From the NCBI GenBank assembly GCA_027625915.1, contig JANTQA010000070.1, positions 8,871,001 through 8,935,000 of the forward strand: a DNA stretch of 64,000 nucleotides, written 5' to 3'. Positions 11,162-22,610 of this stretch are shown here, piece after piece. Each line of letters starts with the position of its first letter. The first letter of the stretch is position 1. Made by a program: the position numbers and the translations under genes. Source of the DNA: Anaeramoeba flamelloides (taxonomy: Eukaryota; Metamonada; Anaeramoebidae). Under the pieces are notes generated by a model. It saw nothing but the letters and a program-made list of their open reading frames with translations. It ran no database searches and was not told the DNA's origin.

Positions 11162-12449
11162 AATTCATTAAATAAACAGCTATTCAATTAAACTAAGTTG
11201 TTGGGAAATTTTGACGGTTTACCCTTTTAAATCAAAGTTCTTTTTTTGTAACTTTTCCTTTTTACATAGTTTATCATTTAAAAACTGAAAATTTTATTTT
11301 TAAGGATGGATGTTCGAAATGAATTGTTAAGACACACTGTGAATACCATCTTTTCATTTTAGTTAACTCTCTTATCATCTTTAATCCAAGCTAAAAATAA
11401 ATTCTTATTTCGAAAAATGTTTTTTTTTTCGCGGTTGATTTTTTTTGTTCTACTTTAAAATTTCACTTATCAAGTACTCAGAAATATACCCAAGAATACA
11501 AACCCAATGGAAGTTTTATTTAATTCAGTTATTAGCACCAAAGTACTATTCATTTTATAAAATTTATTTATTTTTTCAAAAAATCAATTCTGCCCCCTTA
11601 CTACATTGTGGTAAGAGGATATTTTTGAATGAATAAAAAACGAAAAACCTAAAAAAGCTATTTTTTATAAAAAAGTTATTATTTTTTTGAAACCTAAGCT
11701 AAAAAAATGAAAAGAAATAACCATTTTTCTAAACATATTTATATTGGTTATTTTTGTCATTTTTTTTTCCTGAAGATCTTCAAATTTCAACAAACAATAA
11801 CTCATTAAATCTGGCTCATTTTTTCAAAAACAAGCAAAATATTTTTCTTTCTCGGTGATATAAATATCACCCGATCTAGAAAAATATTTTACTTATTTCC
11901 TCAACTTCGTACAAATAACGACAGATATATTTTAATCTTTTAATAAGGAACCCTAGAGAATTAACACAAATTTAAAGAGAAATATTCGTAGTGTATAGAG
12001 AATTTATTTCGAACATCTGTATTTAATTCTTTGTTTTTTTTAGAATAAACCCCTTTTGAGATTTCTTTTTATTCTGTTTTCAGTCTTTTTATTTTTTAAG
12101 AATATTTAACGGAGTAGCAGATATAAAGTTATAATATTCACTTTTTTAAAAATTTTTAAATCTTGGAATCACCAAAGAAAATTTTCTACCTTACCTATTA
12201 CTCATTTATTTTTATAAAATTAATTACTTCCTTACAATTATTCATTACATTTTTTTCAAACATATAGTAGATTGTCACAATATAATGTAAAATTGATTAT
12301 TCAAATCTATTTTTGGAAACTTTAAATAATTCACCTTTGATTTTTATTTAAGAATTTCATTTTTATATTTTCTTTTATATGTATAAAAATGATTTTATAT
12401 AATAACACTGTTGATTTGTTTGATTGGGAAACAACCACCTTACTATGTG
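11162..12449. other. intergenic, 5' flank of the VPS9 gene
   Basis: Contains the likely promoter of the minus-strand VPS9 gene next to 11162. The stretch at about 11740-11900 resembles 4260-4440 and may be an old repeat. No other feature can be supported. Confidence 0.4.
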
Positions 12450-12890
12450 ATGATTTTGACATTGAAGAACAAAAAATATGATATTGTTCGAAATGATATA
12501 AGATGATATTGGGGAGTTCGAAAACTAATAATAAATATCAACTAAGCACTAGAACAATATCATTATTTTGAGTCTGTAAGGAGATTCAAAACCAAGAATT
12601 ATAAAAGAATACTATTGAACAAATGAAACTTTGACAGTTGCTAGATATTTTTTAACTCAGGTCCCTAACTACAACTCTAAAAAAAAAAAAAAAAAAAAAA
12701 CAATTAATTTGTAATTTTTTGAAAGTACTTTGAAGAACTTCTTCTTCAAAGGATCTTTTTATTCGAACTGAATTATGGAAAATATTGAAGTTAAATTTTG
12801 AATTTTCATAATTGGGTACAAAACTTTTAATAAATTTTATTGAGAATAAACTATATCATGTAACTTTCCAATAGTCTATTTTTTCTTTTA
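12450..12890 (+). repeat. single arm of the foldback family at 30190-31660
   Basis: About 440 bp match the right half of the foldback at 30190-31660 in the same order: 'gatattgttc', 'gagtctgtaaggag', 'gaacaaatgaaac', then 'cttcaaaggatcttttt' and 'tgaagttaaatttt'. The copies are clearly diverged with small gaps. The opposite arm is not present here, so this is a solo half-element. Confidence 0.65.
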
Positions 12891-14329
12891 TTCCCTGTTA
12901 GTCAATCAATTTCCAAAAAAAACTTTCAAACAATAAAATCTGTGTGTACCAAACATTCTTATCAATGTATTATATTGAACATTCCTCCAAAATTTATTGA
13001 CTTTACATAGGGAAAAAAATGGAACAAGCTCTTGTTTTTGGAAATTCTTTAATAATGAACCCTTTTTTGATAAAATTTTATATGTGATTTTTTTATCCCA
13101 AATACTACTAGAATTATAAGAATAAAAATGACAGGACTTTCTGTTCTTCCAAATATAAATTAAAGGGTGTTTATTAGAAAAAATTATCCCAATTCCCAAA
13201 TCTCAAAAAACATCCTATAATTTTTATACTTAATTTTTCTTAAATAATTCATTTTTATATACCAAGTCAACTTCACTAAAGTAGAAATCATTTTGAGTCT
13301 TTTAATTTTTTAAAATTTGATTATTAAATTTTAGTTAGCAAATTTAAACCTTTTTTAATTATCAAATTAATTTTTGATAAATAAAAAAATTCAAAAGAAA
13401 CTAAATTTTCACAGATTCACAATAAAAAGAACCCCCAAAACTCATAATGAACAACAACTATTTAAATATTGTTTAAGTTTTGAAATATTTTAAAGATGTG
13501 AAGAATTATTACAGAATTAAGAAACACTAAACAAGTAAAATAAGAGAATTAATATGTTTGGAAAAAAAAAAAAACAAAAAGTTATTACTTTTTCTGATCA
13601 ACTCATTAAAGAGTAAAAATTGTCCCAATTATTTTTTTCTTAAAAAAAATGATAAAATGTTTCCATCAACCTAAAAATGAAATCATAAATTTTTAATCGA
13701 GGTAAATTCAATGTTTTTATTGATTTATTTTACTTAAATTTGTAGATCCCCCACCCCCCTCTGAAATTCTACTTATTAATGATCTCTCTCTTTTCTTCAA
13801 AAAAGGAGACCAAACAATTTATTTTTTTGTAAAAAATGAGATTGATTTCTTTCTACCAAAACCAAAAACCATTTTTAAAATTTGACATTCTTTTTAAAAA
13901 AGAAATAGAATTTATACCATTTTCAAACAGTACATATTAAATGGTGGACTTTTTTTTCAACTCTATTTGGACTAATAATTTATTAATATGGGCAAATTAT
14001 GTGTTCAAAGAGACTAACAGTTGAGATGAGATACCCTTTGGTATTATGAGATTTAAAGGACCGAAAAAAATTAGATAATGTGTTCTAAAATTACTTGTAA
14101 TAACATTACAACAGGTAATTTATTAACAAAATACCTCTTATTTCATTGAATTATAATTCCAAATCAGAAAACATCAAAAAATTTTGCAAATTTACTTAAT
14201 AACGAAATGATTTTAAAAAATCATTCCAAGATAAACTACAGTGCTCTATTGACCTTTTTTGAGAAAAAATAACTTTTCTTATTCTGGATTTATCAAAATT
14301 TTTTGACTTAAATTGTCTCAAATAAAATG
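12891..14329. other. intergenic with one unassigned open frame
   Basis: A 97-residue minus-strand frame at 12906-13199 is longer than expected for this base composition and is less biased than most chance frames (it contains Trp, His and Cys), but it has no recognisable domain or start context. It could be a relic of a mobile-element protein. A C-rich patch lies at 13748-13762. Nothing else is supported. Confidence 0.35.
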
Positions 14330-14485
14330 TTATGGTTTAATATATATATTTATAATAATAATATTAGGTAACTTGAACCTCATTAAATATTATCTTTGGA
14401 AAAATAAATTAAATTGGGTTTTATTTTCTATATTTTTGATTTTGGGTGTTTCAAATTTTTTGGAATTGAGTTTGTTTACTTTTAA
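14330..14485 (+). repeat. end fragment of the 'ccaaatttttgg' TIR element family
   Basis: This piece matches the right end of 53707-54240: 'attaggt', 'aaattgggtttt', 'tttttgattttgg', then 'tttcaaattttttgga'. It is truncated on the left. Confidence 0.55.
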
Positions 14486-14534
14486 TTATTCAAATTGCTG
14501 ATAAAAGGATATTTTTAAGATTTATTCAACAAAT

Positions 14535-14935
14535 TAAAAATATCTTTTCAAGTAAAACTGAATGATTTTATATTAGTATAATTTAAAAATTTAAGAAAAA
14601 CTTTATCAAATTATTTTTTAGATTAACTTTGTATTTAATTTAATAAAATAGATAATCTGCTTAAATTTATGTCACACATATTACTTCTTTTTTTATAATT
14701 TCAATTAGAATTTACATTCCTAAAAAGATTGGAGTCAATTTATTAATTTTAGATATTATATCCCTAACAAAAATAATTTTGAAACATCATAGGTAGAATA
14801 TTTCTTATTATTTTTTGTAGGAAATAAATAAAAAAAAAATATAAAAAACTGAAAAAATAAATCTGATAAAGTTTTTCTTAAATTTTTAAATTATATTAAT
14901 ATAAAATCATTCAGTTTTACTTGAAAATTATTTAA
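14535..14935. repeat. inverted repeat, arms about 75-80 bp
   Basis: The arm at about 14535-14615 ('caagtaaaactgaatgattt' and onward to 'aagaaaaactttatcaaatt') pairs with its reverse complement at about 14860-14935, leaving a loop of about 245 bp. Few mismatches are visible. There is no coding content. It may be a small foldback or MITE-like element. Confidence 0.65.
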
Positions 14936-15158
14936 GTTTGTTTAAAAAAAAAGTTTATGAAATTTCAAGAAATAAAATTTATTTTAAAAAAAATATAACA
15001 TGTTGAAGTAAATGGTTTATTTATAATTTGGAATTTTTTTTTGGGGAGATGTCTCTAAAATTCTGATTGAAAAAAGAAAATTTTTGTGAAAAATAAAAAA
15101 AAATAATAATAATAATTTGTTTTAAAAGATGAGAAAAAAATTAGAATTTTAAAATAAA

Positions 15159-17288
15159 TTAATTTTCTTCTTCTTTTTCTTTTTCAATTTGGATATTTTT
15201 ATCTTTTTTTTCATCATCTTTTTCATCTTTTTTTTCATCTTCTTTTTCATCTTCTTTTTCATCTTGAATTGGTATTGGTAATCCAAGATTTTTGTTAAGG
15301 AAATTTTGAATACTTTGATAATGATTCTTTTCTAATTTGAAATTATCACGGTTTAGAATCGTAAAGGCAATTGTAGGGTCTAATATTTGGGCTTGGTAAG
15401 ATTGAACTAAGTCCTTTTGTGATGTGACTGATTTGCAAATTGTGTTTATTGAATTCGATGGAAGTGAAATCTTTTTAAGTGATGTCTTTAAGATTTTTTC
15501 AAGATAATCTTGTGTTTTGTTTGCAGTTGCTGTTGTCACGATTTTCATTTGTTGCGATAAACTGCTTCCAACAACATAATTTCTGGATAAAGGTTGGTTA
15601 TATCGTTCGTAGTTTTGTTTGACCTTGTCTTTCGCCATTGTTTTTCTCCAATGCTCGCTGATTCTTTCGTTAAGTTGTGTTTGCCATTCTTGATTTTTGT
15701 TTCGATAAATGATTTTTTCTTTTTCTTGGATAAGTTTGTTCACATAAGGAACGCAGAATTTTTCAAAAATGGTTCCAATTTCCGGACAAAATTCTTTGAT
15801 TATAAACACTAAAAAGTCTGAAACACACCCAACATTGCCACCAAAGCATTCAAATAATAAAAACGAACAATCCATCAATCCAAATGTGAATATTTTTCTG
15901 ATTTGCTTTGAAGATAAAATTGCTGAGATCTTGACACGAAGGAAAGTGAATAATCTTCGAAGTAAAATTCTCAAAACATCAACAAGAATGTCTTTTGGTG
16001 AATTTCCCTTTTTTTTGATATTTTTGGTTATTTCTTTGGGAATTTCAATCTGAGACAAAATGTGTCCAAATTGGAGCGCAATAATGGAGGCAGTTTCTTC
16101 AATAGACCTTGATGAAAAGTCTCTTTCTAATAACTTGTTTTTTAATACTTTTCGAAAGTTTGGAATCAATTTTGCTAACCATTCGAGGTTTCCTTCAGAA
16201 AAACTTTTAAAATCATTTTTATCAACACTAATGTTTATTGTTTTTATAATCAACGAAACAATTTCTTCTTTTTTTGTGAATTTATAATCAATTTTTTTTG
16301 AACTTAATGGGAAATCAACTCCATGGAAAAATTGCGAATTTTCATCACTTACAAGAACCTCTTCATCTGATAGATCATCCATATCAACAATTTCTTTTTT
16401 CGTTTTCTTTTTATGAACCTTTTCTTCAAGCTCTCTTCTATCAATAACCTTTTCTTTTTCTTTTTCTTTTTCATTTTCATTTTCTTTTTCTTTTTCTTTT
16501 TCTGTTTCTTTCTCTTTTTCTGTTTCTTTCTCTTTTTCTTTTTGTTGATTTGAATTTTGCTGACTTCCAATATTTATACAATTTTTTTGAATTTGAACAC
16601 TCTTCAAAATTGTTGAGATATGCAATAAAATGTATCCAAATGTTTTCAAAATATCACTGTTTCGACTTAAACTGTTTTGTCTTTCTTCAACATCTCCTTC
16701 AACACTTCGGATACTTTGTGAAATTTTTTCAACACTTGGAATTAAAAATTCAAAATTTGAAATTAATTTATCAAGTGAATTTAATAATCTTTGTGTTTGT
16801 TGCTCAGTTGTTTCATTGCCCATATTATTTTCATTTTCAATATTCATATTTTCATTTCCATTTCTTAAATTTTGTTCAATTGTGTTGAGTAATCTTTCTA
16901 CTCTATTTAATCCTTGACTAATTTTTTCAGTTGTCATTTTTGGTGTTGTTTGGGTTTGCTGGGTCTGCTGCGTTTGTCTTTGTTGAGTCTGTTGGGTCTG
17001 TCGAGTCTGTTGTGTTTGTTGGGTTTGGTTATTTTGTTGATTATTCATCCCTCCAAACATTTGGGAAATCCCTTGGAACATTTGTCCCATATCTAATTGG
17101 AATGGGTTGAAAGCAAACGTATTTGGCTGATTGTTTTGGTTGCTTTGATTGTTTTGACTGTTTTGATTAGTTTGATTGTTTGGTATTCCAAAAGAAGAAA
17201 AAATTTGTTGAAATGGGAATTGTGGCGCTTGTTGATTTTGTCCTTGGTTTTGTTGTGATTGTCTGTTTTGGTTTTGGTTTTGGTTTCG

Positions 17289-17326
<38 letters not shown>

Positions 17327-20043
17327 GGTTTGTTGTTGTTTTTTTTTTTGGTTTTTCAATTAAATGAATTGCTGTTCCATCAACAATTTCTTTTGGTTTT
17401 TTAAAAATATAAAAAAAATTGATAGAAAAATCAAAAAGTATTAATGTATTGTTTCTTAATTGTTATGTATTACTTGTTTTTTTAAATTATTGGCGTTTAT
17501 TTTATCACAGCTGTTTTAAAAAATTGTTGGGTAAAAGTTTGAAAAGCTGTGGTTCAAATTGTTTAAAAGAGTGTGTCAAACAGTTTGGATAACACTTTTG
17601 AAAACTTTTTGTTCTCAATTTTTTAAAATAGTTGTATCAAAACTTTATCGATCTTTTAGAATCCAATCTGGTATTGAGAAAAATGGTTTTTTTTTTTTTT
17701 AATTAATTGTTTTTGTTTAACAAACTGTTTTGGAATCAAAATATCTTTATTAATCTAAGATATAATTATTTGGATATATTTATTTTAAAAAAAAATAATT
17801 CATCAATGGTTAACATTTTAGATTTCTGAAATTGAAGAAAAAATGAAATGTTTTTGGAAATTTTTGGAATTTTAATTAAAGTTGAAAAATAACATATATA
17901 CAGTTTGTAAAAATTCAAATTTGGATGAATTTGTTATCAAAATTTTTTTCTGTTTTCTGATCTTTTATGATTTTTTTTTTGAAATGGGATAATATTGGAA
18001 TAATTTTCAAACATTTGAAATTTATGAGATAGAATGCAACAATTCCCTCATAATTATCTTCAATTTTTTGTGATTATTCATTCTAAAAAAAAAAGCCAAA
18101 GTAAAAAAATATTAAATGAACAATTCCTAAGATTTATTATGAAATAAATAAAACATCCAACTGAGATTTATTCAATAAAATTAATTATATTTGTTTTGAG
18201 AAATATATATATTTTTTGTTATTTAGAAAAAATAAAGGAAAATCTTTTATGAATTAAAAGAAGAATAAATTGTATCTACAATTGAGTGAGATTCTCAAAT
18301 TTTTAAAATTATCTGAGATCAAAACATTACCTTAAAATGATTAAAAATAAACTTTTATTGATTCAAATAACTTTTAGAAAAAGAAAAAATTTGTTAGAAA
18401 AAATGTTTTATTCTCAATAAAAAAAGTTTAATTTTAAACAAAACAATCAATCTTCTATTTCTTTTTTATGAATTTTTTTCAGTCTTTTTTGTTTTTGTTT
18501 CTTTTAAACCTTTTATGTTTTTTTTTTTTTAAAGAAGAACGAAGGGTTTTAAAGAAAGGGATTTGTTTCTGTATTTTCAAAACATTTTTTTTAAAGATTT
18601 TTCAGAAACTTTTCCTTGATTAAAAAAGAAAAGTTTCTGAAAAATCTTTAAGGGTCGAGTCATTACGGTGAAACTTTTTTTTCAGAAATGGATTAAAACT
18701 TTTTAGTAATTTTTATGAGGACCTAACACCAATCAAAAACCAACCAACCTATGATGTACGATCGATCTCGAAAAAATCAACAACTAAAGATGAGGACATT
18801 TTTAGAAAAAAGTACCAAAAAGCGACACTCAATTTCCAATTAGAATCGTTAGAATATACAATTTTGAAAACAAAAATGTTCAGTTTTGAAGTTTCGCTCT
18901 TTGGCGCTTTTTGAGATCTCGGTGATTTTTTTTTCTTTTTTTTCATTTTTCAAATGAGTTATTTTTATCGTAAGAATATTACCTAATCCTTACTTAGTCA
19001 AATTTAGAGGGTTACAAAATAACCACAAATCAGACTAAATCGAATTAAATTGATTGCGAACTTCAAGAAAGCAATTTGTTTTAAATTAAAGAAATTTAAC
19101 CATTTGGAAATAGAAAATGAGAAAAGATGAATTTGTTTTTTTAAATTTTGATTTTTTGAAATTGAGAACTCTTTTAAACTTGAATTTTTTAATAATTGAA
19201 TTTTTTGTAAAAGATGATCCAATGAAAATTTTTTTTTTCAGTTATTTGAATTTTGTCAATTGAAAGAAGGGCTATTTCACAATACCCTTTTTGATGGCAG
19301 GTCACCCCTTGATTATGGAGCAAATTCACGATAAATGACTAGACCCTTAAACAAACATTTTGAAAATTCAGTAGAATATGACTTTCTTTTAAGCCTTTAT
19401 TCGTTCTTTAAAAACAAATTTTTTCAAAAAGTGAGTTGTGTTTGTTTTGGTATGATCACAACTATTGTAAATTAAGATTTTTTTCTTTTTCAAGTAATTA
19501 TTTTATCTTTAATTTTTTTCTTTTTGATTGTCTTGGATGGTTTTTGAAATAAATCAAAATTCTAAGATCGACGTGTGGGAATTATAATTTTATGAGTTTG
19601 TTGTTTTTAGAATTTGTGTTTTTTCTTCTTTAATTTTGGTTTTCTTTATTCATTTTTTGGAAACAAAAAGAAACAAAAAGAAACAAAAAAAAAAAAAAAA
19701 AAAGGATAAAAAAGTTTTACTGTAATCAGAAAGTCTCTTTGTATCTTCAAGTGCTTTTCCTCCAAAAATAATTCTTTGGTTTTCTGCTGCAATATTTGTG
19801 ATTGATGCTAATTGAAGTTTGAAATTTTTTATCATGACCTTTTGATTGCAAAAAAGAATTTGTTTCACAAAGTGTCAAAAAGAAAAGAAAAAAAAAAAAA
19901 AAATAAACAATTCTATTTTAGAGAAAAGAAAGAATAAGGGTGTTGAAATAAAAATAAAAAAGAAATGGATTTACAGTAGAAGAAGTTTTCACATTATAAT
20001 TCTTTCCTTTTAAAGTTTTGACAACTATGTTGATTTCGGTCAT
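15159..20043 (-). CDS. ubiquitin-like-domain protein of BAG6/Scythe-like architecture, three exons
   Basis: Exons by GT-AG rules are 19975-20043, 19721-19838 and 15159-17389, giving about 805 residues in a continuous frame. The first 75 residues form a ubiquitin fold: INIVVKTLKGKNYNV, then NIAAENQRIIFGGKALEDTK, RLSDY, and TAIHLIEKP. No terminal Gly-Gly is present, so it is a non-conjugated ubiquitin-like domain. A Gln/Asn-rich stretch follows (CAA run plus NQ repeats), then a helical region around SVEKISQSIRSVE, a Lys/Glu tract, and a long helical domain (about 430-640). The tail is Asp/Glu/Lys-rich. An N-terminal ubiquitin-like domain followed by long helical regions resembles BAG6/Scythe, a chaperone for tail-anchored and mislocalised proteins. 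No UBA domain is visible, which argues against ubiquilin. The BAG6 assignment is inference; the ubiquitin-like domain is firm. Confidence 0.75.
17288..17330 (-). repeat. CAA microsatellite coding poly-Gln
   Basis: About a dozen CAA units read as Gln in the frame of the ubiquitin-like protein, just after the KPKKK that closes the ubiquitin fold. The repeat is expected to vary in length. Confidence 0.85.
18592..18650. repeat. perfect 23-bp hairpin inside the long intron
   Basis: The arms at 18592-18614 and 18628-18650 are exact reverse complements ('taaagatttttcagaaac' and onward) with a 13-base loop. It is followed by 'agggtcgagtcattacgg', which resembles 'gacccttaaac' near 19345 and 'taacggcttgaccct' near 41500. 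Confidence 0.85.
19228..19355 (+). repeat. dispersed about 120-bp repeat, copy 1
   Basis: The core 'tttcacaataccc' is flanked by 'gttatttgaatttt' on the left and 'ggagcaaatt' on the right. It is shared with 34713-34815 (same strand) and 40755-40868 (opposite strand). No terminal inverted repeats were seen. The class is unknown. Confidence 0.55.
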
Positions 20044-20399
20044 TGAAGAAGAAATAAAATTTGTTGTTATTTGGATTGATAACGAAAATTGAAGAATAAA
20101 AAAAAAAAAAATGAAAAGTAAACACAAAGATATTATTTTGGAACATAACTTTTTGAGAAACGGAGAAAATAATGTAAGATCTGGTTTTTTTGATTTTGTA
20201 TCTTGGTTAGTTTATTAAAGGTTAAGAAATACAGTATTTTGGATAATCCTTGTTTTTTTTTCATAGTTTTTTTAAACAGAATTCCCAAAACAGATTCAAA
20301 AAAACTTATTCAAACTCCTTGTCTCAATCTTTTAAGCTTTTTTGGTGATACTTTAATTCATTTTAAAGAACTCATCTTTTTTTAAGGATTATGATTCTT
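20044..20399. promoter_or_regulatory. 5' flank of the ubiquitin-like gene
   Basis: This is the likely promoter and leader of the minus-strand gene starting at 20043. No specific motif can be named with confidence. The short open frame at 20203-20385 has no domain. Confidence 0.3.
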
Positions 20400-21297
20400 T
20401 TCAGCTAAAAAAAAAGATTATCTGTATTAATGTGTAAGGGTATATTATTTTGATTGTTGATCTTCGGCTTTATATAAATTTTAAAAAAGGTTCCAAAATG
20501 AACTTTTTGTATTTTTTTTTTTTTTTACTGAAATCCAAATCGACCAGTCTAAGGCTAATAGATTAGAAGGTAAGCTAATATAAAAATGTGGTTTTTTTGG
20601 TTGACAATTGAAAATTCGTTTTCTTATCACCATCATGAAAAAAATTTTTTCAAAAAAAAATTAAACATTTGCTAATCTTTTAATAAAAAATTCCTAAAAA
20701 AGTAAAAAAAATATACAAATTCGGGTACACAGTACCCCACTTTTCGGAGTCGTGGAATACTAATTTATTAATCACAGTTTGTTGAATCTTATTTATTAAT
20801 AATCTTTCTATCGGGTTTTTACTCCTCCTATTTCAGGACCTGGATAATTTTTAATTTGTTCATGTAAATGATATAATATTTTTTTAATTTAATGTTTTAA
20901 TTATTTTTCTTCTTCTCTTTTTTTATTTAGTAAATTTTCTTTGATTACTCCTTTCTCACAATAAATAAACATTTGCTAATTTTTCACATTTTGATAACTT
21001 CACTTATCATAAACACTATTGGTTAAGAAAAGATCTTGGATCAAAAATTATTTTTTAAGATATTTTACAATTTAAGTTCGAAAATCCAATTTCCCAGGTT
21101 CTATGAAGATTTTTTTCAAATTTAATTGTAAAAAATTTGAATATTATTTTTTTCACAGTTAAGAGATTATAATTATATATTTTAAAAGTATTTTAAATTT
21201 AATATATATATATATATATCTGTCAAATAGGATGACTAATTATTTGGACTATTATGTAATTATTTATTGATATAAATGTAAAAAACTATTTTTTTTT

Positions 21298-21510
21298 CCT
21301 TCCTATAAAAAAGATACATTAATTTTTCTGAAAAAGTTAAAAGAATTAAATTTTAATGAAATAATTTTAAATTATATTTTAAAATTATTTTCGTTAATTA
21401 ATAATCGTGAAATCTATGATTTTACGCTTTGATTTCTGAAAGGGAATTTAAGTAAAAGGGTACTTAGAGTATAATCTACACTTCCTCCTTAATAAAAAAA
21501 AAAAAAAAAA
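21298..21510 (+). mobile_element. LINE copy 2, extremely 5'-truncated, with target-site duplication
   Basis: Only about 210 bp of the LINE 3' end are present: 'tcctataaaaaagat', then the shared tail 'ctacacttcctccttaat' and poly(A). The sequence 'aaaaactattttttttt' precedes the 5' end (about 21281-21297) and follows the poly(A) (about 21506-21523). This fits a target-site duplication made by target-primed reverse transcription. The sequence is very close to copy 3. Confidence 0.8.
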
Positions 21511-21523
21511 CTATTTTTTTTTT

Positions 21524-21905
21524 ACAGAATTTTCCTTTTGGTTTTTTTTAATTTTTGAAATAAACAGAAAATTTCAAAAATTTTCGGTTTATTTCAAAAA
21601 GCAAAAAAACTGCCATTAGGTTTTCCAGAATTCAAAAGAGTTGGTTAAAATTTATTTGATTTTAATACATAAAAGATTTTGAATTCTGGAAAATTTAGAT
21701 CTTGACAGGCAATTTCGTTATGTTTTATAACATTTAAAAAAATTGAGTAAAATCAAAGATTTTTCTCGATTTTTTTGAATTCAGGAAAAGCGCCGTTAGA
21801 TTTTTTTAATTTGAGAAATAAAAAGAAAATTTTGAATAGTTTCTTTTAATTTCTTAAATTAAAAAAAAGCTAGGCACTTTGCGGTACTTGACGGGCACTT
21901 TAAAT
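21524..21905. repeat. multi-hairpin repeat, copy ii
   Basis: Consecutive palindromes are built from 'aaataaacagaaaattt' and its complement, 'ggttttccagaattcaaaag' with a partner about 50 bp on, and 'aatttgagaaataaaaagaa' with its partner. The right edge reads 'aaaaaagctaggcacttt' followed by 'gcggtacttgacggg', mirroring the left edge of copy iii. Confidence 0.65.
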
Positions 21906-22610
21906 AATTATCATTGTTAGTAATTATTTTTCTCTGTTTCAGTTTTATTAGATGAGTACAATGTTTTCAAAACTATTTGTTATTGTCTATCAAAGTAAAT
22001 ATCTACAAGTTGAATTAAACAAAAATTTATTCTACACTTTATTTGGAATTATTTACCCGAAAAAAACCCTTTTTTCTAAAATAGAGACTTTTAAAAAAGT
22101 TGATTATATTAAAAACAATAAATAAAATTCAATAGCCTCATGGATTTAAAGTTCTGGAATTTTGATTATATTGTGAATAAACTTTATTATTAGAGATGAA
22201 AGGTTATGGAATGATGTAGTTTTGTCTTACTTTTTTTTATCAATTTTATTTTTTCAGGCTATTGGTTGTTTAATTAACAAATAAAAAAAAAAAAAAACCA
22301 AAAGTCACAAATAAAACCAAACTTAAATAAAATTTACAATTGTCAACCCAAAAAACACATTTTTATATTAATTTAACTGTTAATCTATTAACCTTAAACT
22401 GGTCAATTTGGATTTCAGTAAAAAAAAAAAAAATTGTGAAAAATTAATTTTTGAACAAACGATCAAAATTTATACAAAGTCGAAGATCAATCATCTAATA
22501 ATCAAAATAACATCCCCTTACACACTAATACAAGATATTTTTTTCTTTTATTATTCTCCAGGGATAGTAATCCTTCATGTTGCTTTATGTAATCAAATTA
22601 GCTTTTAAAG

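Larger units (their letters stand above)
17390..19720 (-). other. 2.3-kb second intron of the ubiquitin-like gene
   Basis: The donor is GTAAAA at 19720 and the acceptor is AAAAG ending at 17390. The flanking exons restore the ubiquitin fold without a gap (RLSDY, then KIVDGTAIHLIE). It is about an order of magnitude longer than the other introns seen here (about 70-270 bp). It contains a perfect 23-bp hairpin and one copy of a dispersed repeat, so growth by repeat insertion is likely. No competing exon was found inside. Confidence 0.65.
20400..22610. repeat. foldback element, arms about 220-280 bp, with nested insertions
   Basis: The left arm (about 20400-20630) contains 'gtgtaagggtatattatttt', 'ttgatcttcggctttat' and 'actgaaatccaaat'. 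The right arm (about 22325-22610) carries the same strings in reverse complement and inverted order ('atttggatttcagt', then 'gaagatcaat', then 'cccttacacac'). The interior holds a LINE tail (21298-21510) and a multi-hairpin repeat (21524-21905). The arms are diverged by substitutions and one small gap, so the element is old. Confidence 0.7.

Noticed and set aside
12906-13199. 97-residue minus-strand open frame considered as a gene
   Set aside because: No domain, no start or splice context and no second copy; recorded only as an unassigned frame.
15159-17090. Ubiquilin (UBL-STI1-UBA) as identity
   Set aside because: No UBA domain at the C-terminus and no Met-rich STI1 repeats were seen.
17093-17359. 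Poly-Asn frame upstream of MGQMFQ
   Set aside because: It is the shifted frame of the CAA repeat. The Gln frame is the one that connects the ubiquitin fold to the downstream protein without a stop.
18749-19222. Minus-strand frames inside the long intron as additional exons
   Set aside because: Joining the exons at 19721 and 17389 restores the ubiquitin fold exactly; inserting either frame would break it.
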